DNA from: Azoarcus sp. PA01
GTDB taxonomy: Bacteria; Pseudomonadota; Gammaproteobacteria; Burkholderiales; Rhodocyclaceae
Length of the DNA: 64,000 bases
Assembly (NCBI GenBank): GCA_001274695.2
Contig: LARU01000002.1
Span: 868,001-932,000 of the forward strand
Direction of reading: 5' to 3'
Part shown: one piece after another, positions 60,032 through 64,000 of the stretch
How positions within the stretch are numbered: position 1 is the stretch's first letter
Layout: the number at the start of each line of letters is the position of its first letter
Notes under the pieces: generated by a model
What the model was told of the DNA's origin: nothing
Database searches by the model: none
Seen by the model: only the letters and a program-made list of their open reading frames with translations
Program-made: the position numbers and the translations under genes

Positions 60032-63000
60032 ACCGCCGCCAGCTGCTTCTGCACCAGTTGGTAATACATGCCGCGCCGATCGACCAGCTCGTCGTGGCGC
60101 CCCTGCTCGACGATCGAACCTTCGTACAGCACGAGGATCTTGTCGGCGCGCATGATCGTCGACAGCCGGTGCGCGATGACAACCGCGGTGCGCCCGGCGA
60201 GGATGTCCTGCATGTTGCTGATGATGTTGCTCTCCGACTGCGTGTCGAGCGCGGAAGTCGCCTCGTCGAACACCAGCAGGCGCGGGTCGTGGTACAGCGC
60301 GCGGGCGATGCACAGGCGCTGGATCTGGCCGCCCGAGAGGCCCACGCCGCGCTCGCCGACGATCTGTTCATAGCCCAGCGGCATCTTGCGGATGAACGCG
60401 TGGGCGTCGGCCATGCGCGCGACCTCCTCGATGCGCCGCCGGTCCGGCGCCTCGTCGCCGCTGGCGATGTTCTCGGCGATCGTGCCGGAGAACAGCAGGT
60501 TGCTCTGCATCACGTAGCCGACCTGCGCGCGGTAATAGTCCTTGTCGATCGTCGCCATGTCGTAGCCGTCGACGACGATGCGGCCGTCGGTCGGGGGGTA
60601 GAAGCCGACGAGCAGCTTCGCCAGCGTCGTCTTGCCCGACCCGCTGCGGCCGACGATCGCGACGAGCTCGCCGGGCTTGATCTCGAAGCTGATGTTCTCG
60701 AGCACGTACGCCGTCTCGTCGCCGCCGTAGCGGAAATACACGCTTTCGAGCGCGATGTGACCTTGCAGGTCCGGCAGCACGACGCGCGAAGCGGCCTCTT
60801 CCGGGCGCTGCTCCGGCTCCATGTCGAGCACGTCGCCGAGCCGCTCCATCGCGACCCCGGCGTCATTGACCTGGCTCCACAGCGCGACCAGCCCCATCAG
60901 CGGCGCGAGCACGCTGCCCATCAGCGCGTTGAACGCGATGAGCTGCCCGATCGTGAGCTGATGCGCGAGCACCTGCGACGCGCCGACCCACAGGATTGCG
61001 ATCGTCGTCGCGGCGTTGAGCACCTGGCTGGCGATGCCGACGAGCACGTTGAAACGCTGCGCGCGGTACTGCACTTCGAGCGCCTTCGCGTATTTCTTCT
61101 CCCATTTCAGCCGCACCGGGCGCTCGATGCCCATGCCCTTGACCGTCTCGACGCCGCCGAGCGCTTCCATCAGGAAAGCTTTCGCATCGGTCGAGGTGGT
61201 GAACACTTCGCGCGCGTAGTTCTTGATCTTCGGCGTCACGACCACCGTCAGCGCCATGATCGGGATGACGAACGCGAGCAGCAGCAGCGTCATCTTCACG
61301 TTGTAGAGGAACAGGATCGTGAAGTAGATGAACACCATCAGCAGGTTGAGCACCGTCGTGACCGTCGATTCGGTCAGGAACGCGCGGATCGTCTGGTTTT
61401 CCTGGAAGCGCGCGAAGATGTCGCCGGTCTTGCGCTTGGCGAAGAACGAGAACGGCAGCGACAGCGTGTGCTTGAAGAACTGCGACATCATCGCGAAGTC
61501 CATGTTGCGCACCATGAAGTTCGCGAGGAACGCGCGGATGCCCGACATCAGCAGCGTGAAGAGGTTGGTGATGACGAGCCCGGCGATCAGCAGGTGCAAC
61601 AGGCTGACGTTCTCGTGCACGATCACGCCGTCGAGGATGTTCTGGATGATCAGCGGCGGCACGATGCCCAGCACCTGGATCACGAAAGTCGCCATGACGA
61701 GGTGCGCGAGGATCTTCTTGTACGGCCGCAGGTACGACACGAAGCGCAGCCACGGCGAGCGCGACACCGTCAGCTGCGCGAGATTCTGCCCCGGCGTGAA
61801 CAGCAGGCAGGTGCCGCTCCAGCCGCGCTCGAACTCTTCGATCGCGATCTTTCGGAAGCCGACTGCCGGGTCGGCGACCCATACCTGCCGCTTCGACACG
61901 CCATACACGACGATGTAGTGGTAGCCCTCCCAATGCACGATGAACGGCAGCTCGAAGCCGAGCAGCGCGTCGAACGTGCATTGCACGCCGCGCGTCGTGA
62001 AGCCGAGCGATTCGCCGGCGCGCGCGAGGCTGTCGAGCGTCGCACCCTGCGTCGTGACGTTCGCGAGTTCGCGCAGCTTGCCGAGCGTCATCGGGATGTC
62101 GTAGTGGCGGCAGATCATCGCCAGGCACGCCGCGCCGCAGTCCATTTCCTCGGCCTGCTCGACGAGCGGGAAGCGCCGGATCAGCCGCTCGCCGAGCGCC
62201 GGCTTCGACTTCAGGTCGAGCATGACGCGCAGGTTGCGCCGTTCGGCGAGCTTTTTCTGGCGCTGCAGCTCGCGCTCGACGAAGCGGATGCGCTCCTCGA
62301 GCACTTCGCGCAGCTTCGGATTGCGCTCCAGGATCTGGTGGACGGATTTTTCCGGGACCACCAGCAGCGTCGTATCGACGACCGCGACCACCGACGCGAC
62401 CTGCTCCTGGCGCATCAGGCACGCTTTCTCGCCGAAGATCTCGCCGTGGCCGAGCGTCGCAAGCGGGTAATCGGTGCCCTGCTCGGTACGCACGAGGCGC
62501 ACTTCGCCCTGGCGCACGACGTACAGGCGGCGGTCGTCGCGCGCGTCCTGCTTGAGGATCTCGCGGCCGGCGGCGACGCGCTTGACGCCGACGCTGCGCA
62601 CCAGCTCCTCGAGCTCGGCGCGGTCGACCTTGCCGCGCAGATCGAACAGACGCGCGACGACGCCGCCAGCCGAGCCGATCGCGACATAGCTCGTGACGAA
62701 CGCCTGCGCCGCCGGGTTCTTCGCGAGGACCGGCTCGAACGCGTGGCGCGGGATCAGCAGCAACTCGGTCTTCGCCGACGCGCGCGCCGAGAATTCGTGC
62801 CGGTATTCGCGCAGCATCGCCATCTCGGCGACGGTCTCGCGCGCCTTGCGCACGCCGAGGCTGATTTCCTTGCCGTGCTCGTCGGCGAACACCCGCACCG
62901 AGCCTGCGCGGATCACGAACACGCCGTCGGCCGGCTCGCCGGCGTTGCAGACGGTTTCGCCAAACGCGAAGAAACGCGGCTGGGCGTGGCTGGCAAGGTG

Positions 63001-63093
63001 ATCGAGTTCGTCGCGCGTGAACGGCGACAGCAGCTCCACCGATGACAGGAAATCGGCGAGGGAATCGAGTTTCGGTGGGGCGTCCGTGGACAT
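60028..63093 (-). CDS. Peptidase-C39 ABC exporter with two cyclic-nucleotide-binding-like domains
   Basis: A 1021-residue inner-membrane exporter. Two cNMP-binding-like domains come first (about 20-140 and 165-290; GETVCNAGEPADGVFVIRAGSV and LGHGEIFGEKACL). A C39 peptidase follows with Cys in EMDCGAAC (about 319), His in WEGYHYIVVYG (about 392) and Asp in WVADPAVG (about 406), so it should cut after GG. Six membrane helices (455-740) and the ATPase (Walker A GRSGSGKTT about 814; LSGGQIQRL about 920) complete it. The ATG at 63093 follows GAGG. The plan recalls HetC-like proteins of cyanobacteria. It most likely cleaves and exports peptides 1-5. Confidence 0.94.
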   Translation of the reverse strand: MSTDAPPKLDSLADFLSSVELLSPFTRDELDHLASHAQPRFFAFGETVCNAGEPADGVFVIRAGSVRVFADEHGKEISLGVRKARETVAEMAMLREYRHEFSARASAKTELLLIPRHAFEPVLAKNPAAQAFVTSYVAIGSAGGVVARLFDLRGKVDRAELEELVRSVGVKRVAAGREILKQDARDDRRLYVVRQGEVRLVRTEQGTDYPLATLGHGEIFGEKACLMRQEQVASVVAVVDTTLLVVPEKSVHQILERNPKLREVLEERIRFVERELQRQKKLAERRNLRVMLDLKSKPALGERLIRRFPLVEQAEEMDCGAACLAMICRHYDIPMTLGKLRELANVTTQGATLDSLARAGESLGFTTRGVQCTFDALLGFELPFIVHWEGYHYIVVYGVSKRQVWVADPAVGFRKIAIEEFERGWSGTCLLFTPGQNLAQLTVSRSPWLRFVSYLRPYKKILAHLVMATFVIQVLGIVPPLIIQNILDGVIVHENVSLLHLLIAGLVITNLFTLLMSGIRAFLANFMVRNMDFAMMSQFFKHTLSLPFSFFAKRKTGDIFARFQENQTIRAFLTESTVTTVLNLLMVFIYFTILFLYNVKMTLLLLAFVIPIMALTVVVTPKIKNYAREVFTTSTDAKAFLMEALGGVETVKGMGIERPVRLKWEKKYAKALEVQYRAQRFNVLVGIASQVLNAATTIAILWVGASQVLAHQLTIGQLIAFNALMGSVLAPLMGLVALWSQVNDAGVAMERLGDVLDMEPEQRPEEAASRVVLPDLQGHIALESVYFRYGGDETAYVLENISFEIKPGELVAIVGRSGSGKTTLAKLLVGFYPPTDGRIVVDGYDMATIDKDYYRAQVGYVMQSNLLFSGTIAENIASGDEAPDRRRIEEVARMADAHAFIRKMPLGYEQIVGERGVGLSGGQIQRLCIARALYHDPRLLVFDEATSALDTQSESNIISNMQDILAGRTAVVIAHRLSTIMRADKILVLYEGSIVEQGRHDELVDRRGMYYQLVQKQLAAV

Positions 63094-63108
63094 GATCACC
63101 TCGAGGGG

Positions 63109-63861
63109 CTAACGCATTTCGATGACGTGTTCCTGCGCCCGGGCCGCGAGCCAGCCTTCGCGCAGCAGCCGCCGCACTTCGGCCGCAGTCTCTTCGTCGA
63201 GCCGCGCCGGGTTTTTCGCATTCACGAGGAAGATTTCGTGGAACGCGCCGTCGGGCGCGGCGAACGGTCCGAGCAGGTCGCCGGGCGCGGCATTGAAGAC
63301 CTTGGCCTCGATTTCGGTCTTCAGCGAACCGCGCATCACCTTGCCGATGAAGCCGCCGTCGTCGCGCGTGTCCGCGGTCGAGTGCTCGCGCGCGAGTTCG
63401 GCGAAGCTCTCGGGATCTTCTTCCAGCAGCGACATCATCTCCTTCGCCTGGCCTTCGGTTTCGAGCACGATGTGGCTGACCTCGATGCTGTCGAACTTCG
63501 GCGAGTTGAGCTGGAAGTATTCTTCGACCGCGTCGTCGCTGCAGACGCGCTGCATCATCTTTTCCTGGTACAGGCTGTCGGTGATGAACGCTTCGAACTC
63601 GTCGAGACTCACGCCGCGCGCGTCGAGGTAATGATTCATGTCGGCCGCGCGGTGCAGCCCCAGCACGCGGCGGAACTGATCGGCGCGCTCCTGGATCTCG
63701 TCGCCCGACACCGCGACGCCGTGCTTCTTCGCCGCATGGACGGTGAGCCGGTCGCGGACGATCTCGTCGATGAGGCTGTCGAAGCGCCCGGTGAGCTTCA
63801 GGATCCGGACGAATTCCTCGGTGCCGATGGATTCGTCGTCGATTCGCACTATCGCGGTCAT
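63109..63861 (-). CDS. PpiC-type (parvulin) peptidyl-prolyl isomerase, cytoplasmic
   Basis: A 250-residue protein with a SurA/PpiC-like plan but no signal peptide: a helical N-terminal chaperone part (residues 1-120, SLIDEIVRDRLTVHAAKKHGV) and a parvulin domain (about 125-220; VSHIVLETEGQAKEMMSLLEEDP, FAELAREHST, GGFIGKVMRG). Such cytoplasmic PpiC proteins occur beside C39/HlyD exporters and may keep peptides foldable. Its stop lies 15 bp before the exporter start; the ATG at 63861 has GGAGCAC upstream. Confidence 0.9.
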   Translation of the reverse strand: MTAIVRIDDESIGTEEFVRILKLTGRFDSLIDEIVRDRLTVHAAKKHGVAVSGDEIQERADQFRRVLGLHRAADMNHYLDARGVSLDEFEAFITDSLYQEKMMQRVCSDDAVEEYFQLNSPKFDSIEVSHIVLETEGQAKEMMSLLEEDPESFAELAREHSTADTRDDGGFIGKVMRGSLKTEIEAKVFNAAPGDLLGPFAAPDGAFHEIFLVNAKNPARLDEETAAEVRRLLREGWLAARAQEHVIEMR

Positions 63862-63895
63862 CTCGTGTGCTCCTTCTGGTAAGCGCTGGATCCGG

Positions 63896-64000
63896 TCAGC
63901 CGCTGATCTGGCGGAACGGATCGAGCGCGAGGTCGATGAGGCGGCGCTCGCGGACGACGATCTCCGCGGTCGCCGTCATCCCGTAACGCACCGGATAGCG
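63896..64000 (-). CDS. HlyD-family membrane fusion protein, C-terminal end (partial)
   Basis: Only the last 34 residues are in the window (RYPVRYGMTATAEIVVRERR, then LIDLALDPFRQISG), matching the typical C-terminus of HlyD-type fusion proteins (GMTATAEIVVRERRL). The start lies beyond base 64000. It is 34 bp upstream of the isomerase gene and clearly part of the peptide-export operon. Confidence 0.85.
   Translation of the reverse strand, partial: RYPVRYGMTATAEIVVRERRLIDLALDPFRQISG

Noticed and set aside
60058..63045. Long plus-strand open frame opposite the C39 exporter
   Set aside because: Antisense shadow; the composition (Arg, His, Asp repeats) is typical of reverse-frame translation of GC-rich genes.
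1..64000. CRISPR arrays, tRNA and rRNA genes
   Set aside because: None was recognised. The tandem repeats found are coding heptads or microsatellites without spacers, and no tRNA or rRNA signature sequences were seen.

Overview
The window is about 64 kb of high-GC DNA from a Gram-negative proteobacterium, most likely a betaproteobacterium of the Azoarcus/Aromatoleum/Thauera (Rhodocyclales) type. The reasons are the accC-prmA-zinc-ribbon gene order, the waaA lipid A gene, the outer-membrane factors and RND pump, and the codon bias. The placement rests on gene content and is not proven here.

Region 1 (1-7 kb) is housekeeping: the end of accC, then prmA, a zinc-ribbon membrane protein and dgkA on the plus strand; a glycine-zipper lipoprotein, a PfkB-family kinase, a HIT protein and apaH on the minus strand. 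Region 2 (7-37.5 kb) is a surface-polysaccharide and export island. On the minus strand it has an O-antigen style initiation set (FlaA1/WbpM-type dehydratase, WecA/WbpL-type phosphoglycosyl transferase, sugar epimerase). Next comes a type I secretion operon (two ABC permease/ATPases, membrane fusion protein, TolC-like factor) whose first gene is a TnpB-like protein that stops where the RuvC nuclease domain should begin. On the plus strand there is a decayed glycosyltransferase, a giant multi-domain glycosyltransferase, a WsaF-like rhamnosyltransferase, and a TonB receptor / periplasmic binding protein / hybrid kinase / LuxR-type regulator block. A Wzm/Wzt polysaccharide exporter (Wzt fused to a glycosyltransferase), a NeuD-like acyltransferase, a DegT aminotransferase, another glycosyltransferase and an acyltransferase follow.

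Region 3 (37.7-46 kb) is accessory. It has an S-layer-like secreted protein with a strong terminator, a RAYT-type transposase with an internally deleted copy of its own element nearby, three small toxin-antitoxin type modules (one toxin frameshifted), a small RTX protein that shares N-terminal repeats with the S-layer-like protein, and a rhamnosyltransferase-like gene. Region 4 (46-55.6 kb) holds a UDP-glucuronate epimerase-like gene, waaA, and a minus-strand RND efflux operon (fusion protein, pump, methyltransferase, rhodanese, TolC-like factor).

Region 5 (55.6-64 kb) is the most unusual. Five small genes encode peptides with a shared leader ending in a GG-type cleavage motif and with divergent Asn/Gln-rich tails. 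A near-consensus sigma-54 promoter precedes the first. A PP2C phosphatase follows. Converging on them is a minus-strand operon encoding a membrane fusion protein, a cytoplasmic PpiC-type prolyl isomerase, a peptidase-C39 ABC exporter carrying two N-terminal cyclic-nucleotide-binding-like domains, and a sigma-54 activator. Read together this looks like a sigma-54-controlled leader-peptide maturation and secretion system.
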